The position numbers and the translations under genes are program-made. Below are positions 11,789 through 23,340 of a DNA stretch of 64,000 nt, one piece after another (position 1 is the stretch's first letter; the number at the start of each line of letters is the position of its first letter). This stretch comes from Erinaceus europaeus (lineage: Eukaryota; Chordata; Mammalia; Eulipotyphla; Erinaceidae), in the NCBI RefSeq assembly GCF_950295315.1, contig NW_026647594.1, positions 37,174 to 101,173 of the forward strand, written 5' to 3'. Under the pieces are notes generated by a model that saw only the letters and a program-made list of their open reading frames with translations, had not been told where the DNA came from and ran no database searches.

Positions 11789-13309
11789 GGGTCAGGCACA
11801 GCAATAGTGCTTATCTGGTATGCAAAGGATGGGAGAATATATGAGAGTGGAAAACATGAACATGATCTCGACTCCCCTTGAATGATCACTGGAGTACAGG
11901 AGGGTCTGAACATCTGGTCCCTCATAACCCAAACACCTGTGACCTGATCTGGAAATCACAGGGACACAGAATACAGGACTTGAAAGAGCCCTGAGGGTCA
12001 TCTGGTTGAACACCTATGAGCCTCAAAAATGAGAGATGCTGAGATATCGCTCAGCTGAGGACCAGATAGGAAGAGAGGTCCTTTTCTGAGGGATACACAA
12101 GGGTCAACCCCAAGCCCTGGCCCTTTGGAAATGAGTGAGCCACAGGAACAGGAAGAGAGCCCACCAACTCTCTCACAGGGATGGATGTGATCCTGAGCCT
12201 TCTGCCTACCACGCGCCTCACTCAGGCCTTGTAGGGACGTATCCTCCAGAGGGCAGGTATTCTGTTATTCCAGAAACCTTCTATCCAGTGTGGAGGGTTT
12301 GCTTTATGATGCAGGTGACATTCAAATAAATACACATTAACTGACATCTTTTGAAAGTGGCTTCCCTGGGGAACACGTCATTTCTGAAGAAAAGAATGAT
12401 CATTAGACCCAGTCTCTAAAGAGTGGAATTGATGGGAAACTTGAAGCATCAGCTTTGTTGGATGTGACAGGTGCATATTTGATGTCCATTGACGGGTAAT
12501 GATGGCACAAGATGTGCAGCACAACTGACGGCTGCTGCTGGAAGCAGGGATATAAAATGTACCTCTGTACCTCGCTCATGTCTGCCCCTGGAGAGCTCCC
12601 CATAGGCAGGGGAGCACCAGAGTTGTTACGGGCTTTGGGACAAAGCACTGCTGCTATTCAGGCAGAAAAGCTTACTGGGAGTGTTGCTGCCCAGGCTCTG
12701 ACATTCAGAAAACTTCCAGAGAAGGTCAGCTCACTTGAAGGCCTGACCACCAGCTCTGTGACATGTGTCTCTTCCTTTTTCTTGTTCAGCTCATGAGAGG
12801 AGCTCAACATGTTTACATGGAAAGTGCACTCATTCCTCTGTGAGCATAGCCCCCTTACACCCCCAAAGCTGTACTGGACAGTGCCTTCCAGGCTACAGGT
12901 TTAGGGGACAGGGGTTGAGAGCAGTTTCTTAGCATCATCTTTTTTGGAAATTTATAGAAGACTTTCATATTTCTCCAGGTTTCCTTCCTCTTTCTGTGTC
13001 TCTCTATCTGTATGTCTGTCTATATCTCTCCTCTTTTTGAACCACACTCCACATCGTGGTATTTTATTTTTATTGGCCTGTTGAAATGCCCATGTTTTAA
13101 ATTGAGGGCATAGAACATGTCTAGGAAGTAATGAGAATGGCTTTATCTTCTATCTCAAAGAGATACTTCCAGATGTTGAGTTCAACTATGGGTCGCCAAC
13201 TCCAATTTGATCACTGTACTCTGCCAGCGTGCATACACACTCTCACTCTCATGCCTTCCCTCCCTTCCTTACTCCCTCTCTCCTTTCTTTCTTTCTCTCT
13301 CTTTCTCTC
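11655..13309. other. Palindrome spacer, left part
   Basis: Single-copy within the window. Holds a (GA)n tract at 11,748-11,783. No exon or SINE supported, although a 94-codon ORF at 12,512 is open by chance. Confidence 0.4.
11748..11783. repeat. (GA)n microsatellite
   Basis: Perfect alternating GA. Confidence 0.95.
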
Positions 13310-14860
13310 TGGTGCACGGAGCAGAGCAGCCACTGTGAAGACTTCTGTGGGCACAGGAGCTCCGCGCGCAGGAGCTTTGGGTCCCCAGCGGGCCTTCCTG
13401 CGTGGGGCTGCGAGGTCCTGCAGGGTACTATGCAGCGCCCAGGGCTGGGCTTGAGCGCACCGCGGTGGAGGCCGCAGCCCTGGCAGGGTATGCGCCCTGG
13501 GCCCTCAGCGGTCCCCATTTCCCCGCTTGACCCGAGGGTCCCTGCAAAACAGTTGTCTGTTTGGAGGGACTCTGGTGGTGGGGTGAAGGAGGGCGGGCCA
13601 GGGGCCTGGGCTGGGGCGCGAGGTGTGAGGCACCAGGGGCTGAGCGCCCCCCCAGGCGTGCAGGGGGCTGGCCCCTTGGGTGGAGCGCACACACACCCCC
13701 ACCCCCCAGTGCGCAGGTGCCCCCTGGGCACTGAGTGTGCAGTCGCCAGCCTCTGGCACAGACCAAAACCAGGCTGGAGCGAGGTCACAGCGCTAGGCAG
13801 CAGCAGCGGCGGCAGCGCTGGACCAACAGGAACCCTGACTGAGTGACCAACGGAGCCTCGAGTCTCGAAGGCAACGGGACTGCGATGCCCGCCTAGGGGC
13901 CCGCTTGCCATGTGGCCCGGCACCTGCGGAGCCTGGAACACTCCAGGATGTCTGCTCTGAGGAAGGTGAGACTATGGGACCCTGTTGGGTGGGGCGCAGG
14001 CGCTGTCGGGGGGAGGGGAGGTGGCAGGTGGCGGGGTAGGGTCCCGTGGAGCGCGTGGGTGTGGGCAGGGGACCCTGCGGGAAACTGCTTGGGGGCGAGA
14101 GTGCTTAGGTCGCTGCTCCTGAGCCAGAGCGAGGTCCCCTGGCAGCGTGGCCCCGCGCCCCGGTGGCACTGAGTGCCTGGAGCCAGCACTCCGGTCCTGC
14201 ACCATGGGGGGTCCCTGGGTCCCAGGCTATGGGGTGCACGGCGGGCTTCGAGTGGGGCGCCGCGGAGGTGCGATGGTCCCTCCTCGGCCCTGTGAGCCCA
14301 GTAGCTGGAGACCCATGGAGGGGCTGACCAGCGAGAGGCCTACATGATGACTGGGACTCGGGTTCCGGCGCCAGAGGGGCAACCACCGTGGTGGTGGTGG
14401 GGCAGGCGGCACATTGCACCCCAACCCCCAACCTCCTTGGTCAATTCCGTGTGGTGACGCTCTCTGGGACCCCCGGGAAAGGAGAGGTGTGGGGTCGCTG
14501 GTGCGGGGTGGCCTCAACTGCTGCGACTGGGGTGGGGGGAAGGCGCGCGCTGGCAGGGGGTGGCCAACGCCCTGCTTTCCAAGTTTGAGCAAGCTTGCTG
14601 GCTTTTTTAGGGGAGGTTGCTAAGCAAGGCGCTACCCAGAAGAGGATTTTGTAACCAAGCCTCCCCTGGCAGCAGCTGTTGCTGCTTGCGCCCCTTCCCT
14701 CTCTTGCAGGAGAAATAATGATGTGATGAGCACAGCCCTGTGCGCCTTGGCCAGGGGGCGGCGGGTGCGGCCAGGTGGGCTGGCTGGGGTGTGTGTGTAG
14801 GGGGGCCGCTGCCCACCGCCTCGCCCCTCACCCACCACCCATCCCTGAGATGTGCCCAGG
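13310..14860. promoter_or_regulatory. CpG island in palindrome spacer
   Basis: GC-rich block with frequent CG dinucleotides (for example GCTCCGCGCGCAGG, GCGAGGTGTGAGG, GGCGCGCGCTGG), unlike the AT-rich, CpG-poor surroundings. Its edges are sharp and it lies wholly in the single-copy spacer. Several long ORFs here are expected from GC content. It probably marks a promoter of an unidentified gene. Confidence 0.7.
13948..13965 (+). CDS. Possible first coding exon in the CpG island
   Basis: ATG TCT GCT CTG AGG AAG followed by a strong GTGAGA donor, in the CpG island. The frame is open 12 codons upstream without another ATG. Only six codons precede the donor, so it is a weak candidate, and no partner exon was found in the window. 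Confidence 0.2.
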
Positions 14861-16344
14861 ATGTAGGGATGAATTAGACTTGGGGAGCCTAAAGGAGAGA
14901 AGAGTTACAAGAGGTGGGGAGGGGGTGGCGAGCTCCGGCGAGGTGGCTAGCAGAGGGGACCTGCCTGCACTGGCCCAGGAAACTCTGGGCTCCTCCTGGC
15001 TGGGGGACTCCACCAGCCTGTCGCTCTCGGTGAAGGTCTTGGGATTCGGAATCCATGATTTATCAGCGGTGGCACTCTTGTATGGATTAAAATATGGCCA
15101 TTGCCAGCAGAACCGTCTTCAGTGTTGATTGATTCTGCAGGGGCTGTGTTAGGGAGATTGAAGCACTGTTGCCTCTCCATCACCTTTGGCTGGAGTGCGG
15201 GTGGGGGGGGGGCACCTCACCTGCCACTGAACTGGGGTGGAAGGGGTTGCTGGCTGGGGACTTCTCTGTTCTCACCCAGTCATCAATTTGGGGGCAGGTA
15301 GGCCTGTGCTTCTGATTGACACTCAGTCCTAAGACTTGAAGACTTCTCAGCAAGGAGACAATTGGAGAGTGTCCCTGTGGCACATTCAGAGATTCCAAAG
15401 CCCAGTTAGCAACAGACCCCTTTTAGCTCCACTTTCACCCCTGGGAGTGACTCATTCAGATTTGAGGTTGAGTTGCATTACAGCACAATTTTCAGTTTAC
15501 CTGCTTTATTTCTCTGGTGAAAGAAGGTGATAGTTAACCAAGGCAAAAAAAAAAGGTAAAATGATAAAAACATGCTAATTTTTGTCAGGTCAAGTTGTTA
15601 CTCTGGGTTTTCAAAAAATGTCATTAATCAGAATTTTCCAGTAGCCAAATTGCCTTGTGCAGGCGGCTGTGACTCAGAGATTTTGGCTCTAATAGTAGTT
15701 GTAGAGTGTGCACCATTTCCTTTAGATGGGGTGACTTTTTCATTGCCTGCAAGAGAACAAATGAGAATTATTTTGTACCCCACATCTGGCATTATGGCTA
15801 GTGGGATTCAGGGTGTATGGTGTACGTGGGTACATTTGGACTGAGAGATAGGGCCTTGCAGGCCTGCAGGGACAGGAACAGGAACTACACGCACCAAAGA
15901 CACTATCTTCTCCACCAACATTTAGAGTCGATTTATCCTCTGTCAGTAGTTCAGCAGACCTGAGGGTTCTTCTCAGTAAAAGTTGTTCAAGGGAACTGCA
16001 CTTTATACATGCAAATCACTCAGTTCCCTTCAGTAACTCTTTCCTCCATGTTTCTCTGTTCTTGGTTAAGAGTTCATATAAGCCACAGATGTCATCTATG
16101 TCACTTGTCATGTCAAACTTGTGTATTGCACTTGAGACTAAGTGGTAACTTGAGTGAGCAAAATGAGTACTATGTCCAGTAACCAAGCAGATGAAATAAA
16201 GGTTCTCAGTTCAGCATTCTAAGTCATTGATTCAAACTCTTTAGCATTTATTCCTCCTTCTTCGCAAGAATTTTGCACTTATAGTATAATTATCCTAAGT
16301 GGTACTGTTTGAGACAAAAATAAACATGTATTCTACTTTCCAGT
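14861..16344. other. Palindrome spacer, right part
   Basis: Non-repetitive sequence with no SINE for 1.5 kb, which is unusual here. No exon with convincing boundaries. Confidence 0.45.
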
Positions 16345-16544
16345 ATTTCTGAATGTTATAGGTTACTTGTGGTGGAAATGAAATTTAACATGTAAAACCC
16401 TTCTATAGAATTCAGATTACTTTGGTATTTCTCCCCTTTGATATATATATCCTGTATCTCTCTGTTGTTAGGTTTTTTTAAATGGTATAAGTAACAAAAT
16501 AAATAATAGCAATTAATAATAATACTCAATAGAAAAAGTCCTTT

Positions 16545-16734
16545 GGGGGGGCGGCAGTAGTGCTTCTGGTTAAGCATACATAGTACGAAGTGCAAGGACC
16601 TGTGAAAGTATCCCAGTTCAAGCCCCAGATCCCTACCTAAATGGGAGTTGCTTCACAGGTAGTGAACCAGGTCTGCAGTCATCTCTTTCTCTTCCCCTAT
16701 CTTCCCTTCCTCTCTCAATTTCACTCTGCCCTGG
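16545..16734 (+). mobile_element. SINE 3 of the stack (right arm)
   Basis: Reverse-complement copy of 11,241-11,430. Confidence 0.75.
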
Positions 16735-16939
16735 GACCAGATGATGGCACACCTGGTTGAGTGCACATGTCACAATGTGCAAGGACCCAGGTTTGAGCCT
16801 GGTCCCCACTTGAAGGGGGAAAGCTTCACAAGTGGTGAAGCAGGGCTGCAGGTATCTCTCTGTCTCTCTCCCTCTATCACCCTCTTCCCTCTTGATTTTG
16901 GCTCTCTCTATCCAATAAATAAATCAATAAAGATAAAAA
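16735..16939 (+). mobile_element. SINE 2 of the stack (right arm)
   Basis: Head GGGACCAGATGATGGCACACC, tail CCAATAAATAAATC. Copy of 11,033-11,240. Confidence 0.85.
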
Positions 16940-17215
16940 AGGGAGTTGGGTGGTAGCGCAGCGTGTTAAGCACATTTGGCGCAAAGTGCAAGGACTGGCA
17001 TAAGAATCCCAGTTCGAGCCCCTGGCTCCCCACCTGGAGAGGAGTCGCTTCACAAGTGGTGAAGCAGGTCTGCAGGTGTCTCTTTTTCTCTTCCCCCTCT
17101 CTGTCTTCCCCTTCTCTCTCCATTTTTGTCTGTTTTATCTAACAACGATGACATCAATAACAACAATAATAAAAACCAACAATGGCAACAAAGGGAAAAA
17201 TAAATAAATAATAAA
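16940..17215 (+). mobile_element. SINE 1 of the stack (right arm)
   Basis: Head GGGAGTTGGGTGGTAGCGC, B box AGTTCGAGCC, tail AAATAAATAATAAA. Copy of 10,745-11,030. Confidence 0.88.
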
Positions 17216-17449
17216 AAAATTCACTCTGTCCTATCCTATAAAAAAAGTGCTTTGTATAATTTAAATACATTGTATTCCAGGTACCTAGAACCTGACCAGT
17301 ATTGAAAGTAAAGGATTATAATGGGGCTTTTCTTATATTGTTAGAGGATCTGTTATTGCTCTTAACAGAGTATCTTTCATGAAATGCACATAGGGTGCAG
17401 AGGTGCCTTGATGCTTTTGTTATTTAAAACAACATATTGAGGTGATGAC

Positions 17450-17645
17450 TAGTAGATAGCTCACTTAGTAGAGCACACACGTTGCCATGCTAAGTATTCA
17501 TAGGAGCACCATTCATAGGGGAAACTCCATGAGTGGTAAAGTAGTGCTGTGGTGTTTCTCCTCCCTCTCTCCCCCCTCTCTCTTCCTTCTTCGCCCTCCT
17601 CTCTCTCTCCCCCTTTCTATATTCCATCCTCTGTATGAAAAAAAA
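17450..17645 (+). mobile_element. Old SINE (right arm)
   Basis: Copy of 10,330-10,525. Confidence 0.5.
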
Positions 17646-18284
17646 GAGATAATAGTCTATTTGGAGTGGTTGATTTTTGCACACACTGGTGGCAAAAAAG
17701 TAAATATATAATATTGATTTAAGAAAACATGGAAGTCATAGTTTCTCAGTTGCCCAAGTTATTGAATAATAGGCACTTTGACTACAGATTTTAAAGGAGT
17801 GTTAATTAAGTGTATTATATTGACACACAGAATAGATATGCCCTGGTGTTTCACTGGACACAATAAAAATAACTATGCCTTTGTGTCCTGGGCAGAAGGG
17901 AGTCCAGTGTCAGCACTGCCAGTACATTGGTTATGAAGAGTTGTGTTCAGGAAGTCAGTCGTAAGGACAAGATGAGTCAGTGGGCAGCAAATATACCTTA
18001 CCATGAGTTTGAGTCTGGGCACCACATGGGAGTCCTATGGATAGCACTGTGGTAGCTCCCCTGATGAGGCAGAATGATGATGTGATACTCCTCTTCTCTC
18101 CTGTCCCCCAGATAGTGAAGAAAGAAAAAGGGCCAAAGAGGTCTCTCAGTAGTGTTATCTGCCACGCATGAATCCATAAATTGATGTTGCATATGTACAA
18201 GGCTCAGAGCTCATTTCTGGCACTACATTAAAACAAATGAATAAGCAGGAAGTCAGCAAGCAGAGTGTTCTTGTGCAGTTAAAT

Positions 18285-18420
18285 CACTTTTAAGGACTGA
18301 CAAAGTTGCTCACTTGGATAATGCAGAGCTTTGCCACATGTTTGACCCAAGTTTGAGCCCGGGCCCCCATAGCATTGAAGAAAGCCTCAGTGCTCCGGTC
18401 TCTCTCACTCTTTCTACTTC
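18285..18420 (+). mobile_element. Old SINE (right arm)
   Basis: Copy of 9,533-9,667 with AAGTTTGAGCCCGGGCC at the B-box side. Confidence 0.6.
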
Positions 18421-18546
18421 TGCACACTAAAAGGAAAAGTCATTCTTCATCCACCATAGTTTTACTTAATGCTGTTTTTATCAAACAGTCCATTCCCAGA
18501 AGACTGACATTTTCTTTCTTTGTCTGGGTTCTGGAGTGTGTAAGAT

Positions 18547-18602
<56 letters not shown>
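18547..18602. repeat. (TG)n microsatellite, right arm allele
   Basis: About 56 bases, uninterrupted. Confidence 0.95.
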
Positions 18603-18603
<1 letters not shown>

Positions 18604-19605
18604 TGTCAGGGCTCTCCTTTTGAAAGGCCAAGTCTCAGCTCTGTCTTGTGGTGTGCCAGACACAGATAGGAGCACTTACTCTGCCTTCTAGCCTGAACAG
18701 TAGTGACAAGGAATGGACTGACCTGTCCATGGCAGCTGGAGTTCAGTAGCCACTGCTCTGCTTTTTCAGCCATTACTTTCTGCCCCTATGCCCATTCCTG
18801 TTTGAGAATTTTGGTATCCAGGGATAAGATAACATGACATTTATTTATTTATTTTTGAGCTGAGACAGAAACATGCCTTTTGAGCAGAGGGAATCCTTGG
18901 AAGGAAGGCTGAAAGGAAATGGGGCCTAGAATTGTTGCTGGGTGTCAACAGCTTAGGTGGTGACTGTCTGTACACAGAGCAACATGGCCACTTTAATGTG
19001 AATTCAGGCAAGAATCTGGTTGTCTGTCCATGGCAACCACAGTAAAGTATGAGTTTTTCTAAAAATAATAATAATAATAATAATTACATGAAAATTACTG
19101 AAGAGCAAGATTTTCAGACTTCAGCAGATATTCTCATCTGGTGTAGTCATAGAATAACAAAAAGAAAAATTTTAATGAGTCATTGCTAGAAAGGAACATT
19201 TGCAACCAGCCTTTACTTAAAATCATAGAAAATATGTTAACAGTAACTTTGTAAGTTTAGGTAGGCATTACCTTTAAAATGATGTACTATACTCTGCACA
19301 AAAGAAAAAAGTACTGAACTAATCCACCAGAACCTGTAAGTATATATGTTAAGCCAGCCAAGATGTCATTCATTATCCCCTTGTCTGTCATGAGAAGTTG
19401 TCCTGCTCTCCTGCATGAGGATGAATTGGAGCCCCCCTGGGGTGACAGTTCAAGTGGTATCACTGAGTTCTGACCCTAATACTCCAAAGGGGACAGAATC
19501 TATGCTGATTTGATAGGATTGTCACAAGGATGAAGTGAAACTGTGGCTGTACAGCAGACAGCATTTAGAGAAGCTCCGGAGGTGACTCAGCAGGTAGAAC
19601 ACAGA

Positions 19606-19798
19606 TAGGACAGAGAGAAATGGAGAGAGGAGGGGAAGACAGAGAAGGGAAGAGAAAAATAGACACCAGCAGACCTGCTTCACTGTGTGAAGCGACTCCC
19701 CTGCAGGTGGGGAGCCGGTGGCTCGAAACGGGATCCTTATGCTGGTTCCTGCACTTTGCGCCACATGCGTTTAACCCACTGTGCCACCGCCCGACCCC
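19606..19798 (-). mobile_element. Truncated SINE at the palindrome junction
   Basis: Minus orientation, cut at GATAGGACAGAG and lacking its CAACAA/AAATAAAT tail. It abuts the inner right arm on one side and the target-site copy of the YBX1 retrocopy on the other. Confidence 0.85.
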
Positions 19799-19810
19799 CT
19801 TGTCATTTTT
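19799..19810. repeat. TSD of YBX1 retrocopy, left
   Basis: CTTGTCATTTTT, matching 20,482-20,493. Confidence 0.85.
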
Positions 19811-19979
19811 TTATTTGACCTTTATTAACAGATACTTACAGCTTGGTGACTTTTTTTTTTAAATCAAGTTGTAAACTTTTATTACAAATTAAAAATGAGG
19901 TTCTTAAAAATCTCAACTTGACCAGATATGAAACAATTTAAAAACCTTTAAAGATTTACTGAGAAAAACCAGGCCTTTA

Positions 19980-20024
<45 letters not shown>

Positions 20025-20481
20025 TTACCAAAAAGAGACATCTTTAGGTAAAAATAATAAAAACCCCATGCTGCATAGATAATGCAGATAGTCTGGTTAT
20101 CTGCTCAAGGGGCAAAAAGCAAGCACTTAAGGTCTTCAGCTCATTCCTGTGGTTGAAACCATGTCCGTTCCTTACATTGAACCATTTTACTGTTACCATA
20201 ACCTTCGTTGCCTTGAACTTCTTGTCCCTGCCAGCAGGCACCACCAATGTGAGGCTGCCTGGGCAGCCGCTCCCTGAGCCACTGCCATTGTACTGGGCTT
20301 GGTGTCGGTGGAACTGAGGGCAGGGGCAGCTGGCAGCTGCTGGGTCTAGGCCACCCTGCTCATGGTTGTGGTGATGGTGACTGGGGCCAGCTGCTGCAGC
20401 TGCAGCTTCTCCCAGGGTGTGATGGTAACTAGGTGGCGGTGGCGGTGGGGCTGCTCAGGACTCTCTGGGGTCAGCTCTCAG
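19811..20481 (-). pseudogene. YBX1: YBX1 processed pseudogene, internally deleted
   Basis: On the minus strand the sequence begins in the YBX1 leader and N-terminal coding region. It has an in-frame TAG five codons after the start and continues to [10 protein letters not shown], the start of the cold-shock domain. It then jumps directly into the YBX1 3' UTR (CAGCATGGGGTTTTTATTATT, then GTAATAAAAGTTTACAACTTG). Most of the coding region is missing. It has no introns and is flanked by CTTGTCATTTTT at 19,799-19,810 and 20,482-20,493, the mark of L1-mediated retrotransposition. The left arm (201-210) is the empty site. A (CA)n tract has grown inside it. Assignment is from memory of the YBX1 mRNA. 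Confidence 0.88.
19981..20016. repeat. (CA)n microsatellite
   Basis: Lies inside the 3' UTR part of the YBX1 pseudogene. Confidence 0.9.
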
Positions 20482-20493
20482 CTTGTCATTTTT
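20482..20493. repeat. TSD of YBX1 retrocopy, right
   Basis: CTTGTCATTTTT, matching 19,799-19,810. Confidence 0.85.
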
Positions 20494-20710
20494 AAGCCAG
20501 GTTCTAGTAGGAATGAACATGTCTGGCTCCACTCAGAAACATTTCTTTTTAATATTTACTATGGCTTTCAATTTCCCATCCTTTCCCATCCAAGTTCAGC
20601 TCATTAGCAAATCCTGTAACAAGTCTAGAATGAAATTTTCAAGAGAAAATGATCTTCTCTCCTACTTCCAAAAGCCTAAAGATTCAGTGGAAAGACAGAG
20701 GTATTTATTC
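20494..20710 (-). repeat. Outer right arm of palindrome
   Basis: Reverse complement of 1-210. Homology may continue past 20,710, but the matching sequence would lie left of the window. Confidence 0.8.
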
Positions 20711-21240
20711 TTTCTAGCGTAGGTGATTGTCTTATGATTAATAAAGAAGTAGCTACAATTCAAGGGCCAGAGGGTAAGCTGTTGCCCAGGGGTTCTGTTC
20801 AACATTTTGTTAATTAGGAAATTCCTGAGCCCAATTAGTCAAGTAATGATTTGAATATTTTCTTTGTAAATAGATTTAAGTAAATTAGTTCTCCAGGACC
20901 ATATTTAAAGCTGAATCTCCATCAAAATCCAAAGGCACACATCTGTGAAAAATGGCAAAAAAGGCTCCCAAGTTCTAGGTTTAATCCACCATACCACCAT
21001 AAACCAGAGTTGAGCAGTGCTCTGGTAAAAAAATAATAATAATCTAAATAAAAAATAAATCTACCATCCTCAAAGTATGTCTTTGGGGGAAAAACAATTT
21101 CATGGGAGGAGAAGAATGGAGATTCCTTTTGAGAGATAAGAACAACTTTTTGGGAAAATTTGACCAGTGAGGAAAGCAGAATTTTATGTGTAGACATGTT
21201 TTTTTTTTTCACCGTGTCTCTTCTGGCTAACATCCTAGCT
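20711..21240. other. AT-rich sequence with SINE remnant
   Basis: CATACCACCATAAACCAGAGTTGAGCAGTGCTCTGG at 20,985-21,026 is the 3' part of another tRNA-type SINE, plus orientation. Otherwise nothing recognised. Confidence 0.4.
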
Positions 21241-21249
21241 GGCCTTCTG

Positions 21250-21477
21250 TTACCCCTTCACAATGTCCTCGGTGTTAACTAAGCTATTTAAAGATGGCAT
21301 CGAAGAACACATGGTGAGTTCCTCTCCATTTCTTAATCTCATATGTGAAGGTGGTGTGCATGTTACTAATCGCCACTTATTTTTCTCTAATCCGTCTTTA
21401 TAATGCCTACTTAAGCAGTATCTGAAGAACTCAAATGGGTAGAGGATAATATTACCTGTTTGGACACCAGAGAACAT
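21250..21477 (-). pseudogene. Unidentified coding-like block
   Basis: The minus strand has a 75-codon open stretch containing NKWRLVTCTPPSHMRL, with non-repetitive composition, and a poly(A)-like AAAAAAAAAAAC about 50 bases past its stop. It may be an old retrocopy fragment. I do not recognise the parent, and it may be chance. Confidence 0.2.
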
Positions 21478-21639
21478 TCATATTTAATCTTTTTTTCCCC
21501 TTCTTTCTCTCACTCATTCATTGGCCCATGTACTCCCAATGTGCAGGTGTTTAAAATCCCTGAAAATTATGCTTTCTCTTCATTTTTTGCTGAGTTTATG
21601 TGTGAAGAAATATATTATTTTAAAGGTCTGTTTTCTTTT

Positions 21640-21945
21640 TTATAAATTTTATTTTTGAAAGAGATGCAGACACACACACAGAGAGAAACCCATATTTAAT
21701 TTTAAATGTCTTTTTTTCAGAAATGTTTATTTTAATATTCTATTTACTTATCTATTACCTGGGTAGAGACAGAAATTGAGAGGGAAGCAGGAGATGGTGA
21801 GATTAGAGAAAGGACAATTAGGAAAGTGCCCTTCATTTTCCCAGGATGCCAGTTTTGACCTGTGAACTTCTGACCTGCATGTGGTGTGCAGGTGCCAGTG
21901 TCAGCAGAATGAGTGACTATTCCATGAACTAATGTCCCCACATTT
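21640..21945 (-). mobile_element. Two degraded SINE remnants
   Basis: GAAAGAGATGCAGACACACAC and GTAGAGACAGAAATTGAGAGGG are SINE-like pyrimidine-complement tracts without intact heads. Confidence 0.35.
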
Positions 21946-22421
21946 GGCTTCTGTCTGGGAAGTGCTGGCTAAGGAGTAAAAGGCTAGTAGCTGAGGGACT
22001 AGTGTGGGAGAGGCTTCACCTTGAACTTTGCTGTGAAGTGTGCTGATGACAGTAACAGCCATCCAGAAATCAGAAGTGCACCATCTCTATTCTCTGCTAC
22101 TGTCTCCTCCTGTGCTGACTTCAGACTCAGCCATGTACTTGCTGTGGCCCCCGGGACATTGACAGGTGGGAATCAGGCAGAGTCCTCAGTGCCTGTCTGG
22201 CTGTGGGGAGCCCTACTTCCAGCACTGAGGAAGCTAGGTGCCACCCTGTGGAGGCCTGGGGAACAGGCAAGACACGCATAGTAGCTCCAGTGGAGCTGTT
22301 AGCTGCCTGCAGACACACATGACCTCAGCTGATGCAGAGCTGCCCTGAGGAGCCCACCAAGGGCTGATCTGACCCTGAGCAAAGAGAGGGGTCATCTAAG
22401 GCACAGAGTCATGAAGTGATA

Positions 22422-22427
22422 TTTATT
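22422..22427 (-). terminator. Possible poly(A) signal of copy A
   Basis: AATAAA on the minus strand near the end of the A unit. Copy B has AATAAA at the equivalent place (52,023-52,028). The motif is common by chance in AT-rich DNA, so support is only positional. Confidence 0.25.
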
Positions 22428-23142
22428 ATAGCAATAAGCAAGAAAGTACAGTAAAAGACTATATAACTACATATATACCATGAAAAGAATAATAAGTGAG
22501 AAGTTTCTGTGAAAAGACTAGGGTGTAAGGGATCAAGGAAAATGACTCAAATGAAATGAGCTGGATATGGAATGTTGACATTTTCCATTGTGACCCCACT
22601 AGACAAAAAGTTTAAAAGAAGTGTCTTAGTCAGATGGCTTCATGTCTTCCACCAGGAGTTTTACACATAGATGGCAGCAAAGAGGAATAATTCAAAATTC
22701 TGCAAACTATTAGAATATAATTGTTCTCAATTGTATATCATACTAATAGGAAAAAGAAAGGGTCAGTTCTCAGAAGGGGAAAGCTGGCTGTAGGCATTCC
22801 AGCAGACACCCAGGTGGCGTCACTGATTGCAGACCTGCCAGGGGAGCCCCCAGCAAGGTGCTGAGAGGACCCCTGAGCTCCTTAGCAGCTGAGCAGGGTG
22901 TAGATAGACAGGGTGCTGCCTGGACCCCGCTCAGAGAGGTCTGAGATGGTCCATCACTGCGCCTTTCTGTAGGTGTCTCTCTCCCAGCTTGGAATTAGGA
23001 GGCTGTCTTACTGTCATGCCTGAAATGAAAAACAGAGAGCTGTCTTAGTTAAGTCACATTCTCAGATAGTAGCTTCCTCTTGATTCCTGAAGAAATGTAT
23101 TAGCCCAGGAGAAAATTTCTCCAAGGAGATAAATGCATGAAG

Positions 23143-23340
23143 GGGCTGAGTATTGCCCACCTGGTGAGCACACATGCCACAGTGAGCAAGGACCTGGGTT
23201 CTTGCCCCTGTGTTCACATGCAGAAAAGGAAAGCTTCAGGAGCTGGAAAGCAGAGCTGTAGGTATCTCTCTTTCTCTGTCTCTCCCTCCCATTTTAATTA
23301 CTGTCTCTAGCCATTAGGTAAATTTAATTATTATCAAAAG
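23143..23340 (+). mobile_element. Old SINE
   Basis: GCCCACCTGGTGAGCACACATGCC head, degraded B box, tail CATTAGGTAAATTTAATT. Confidence 0.6.

Larger units (their letters stand above)
16345..19603 (-). repeat. Inner right arm of palindrome
   Basis: Reverse complement of 7,973-11,620. The inner edge lies in GTTATAGGTTACTTGTGG and the outer edge in GGTAGAACACAG, where a truncated SINE begins. It lacks the 350-base block found at 8,772-9,122. Confidence 0.85.

Noticed and set aside
13912..14172. 86-codon ORF starting at a GTG in the CpG island
   Set aside because: GTG is not an expected start in a mammal. Only the internal ATG at 13,948 with its donor was kept, at low confidence.
13229..14592. 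Long ORFs on both strands (up to 230 codons) in the GC-rich block
   Set aside because: Stop codons are rare in GC-rich DNA. The frames overlap on both strands, are proline/glycine-rich, and have no recognisable domain.
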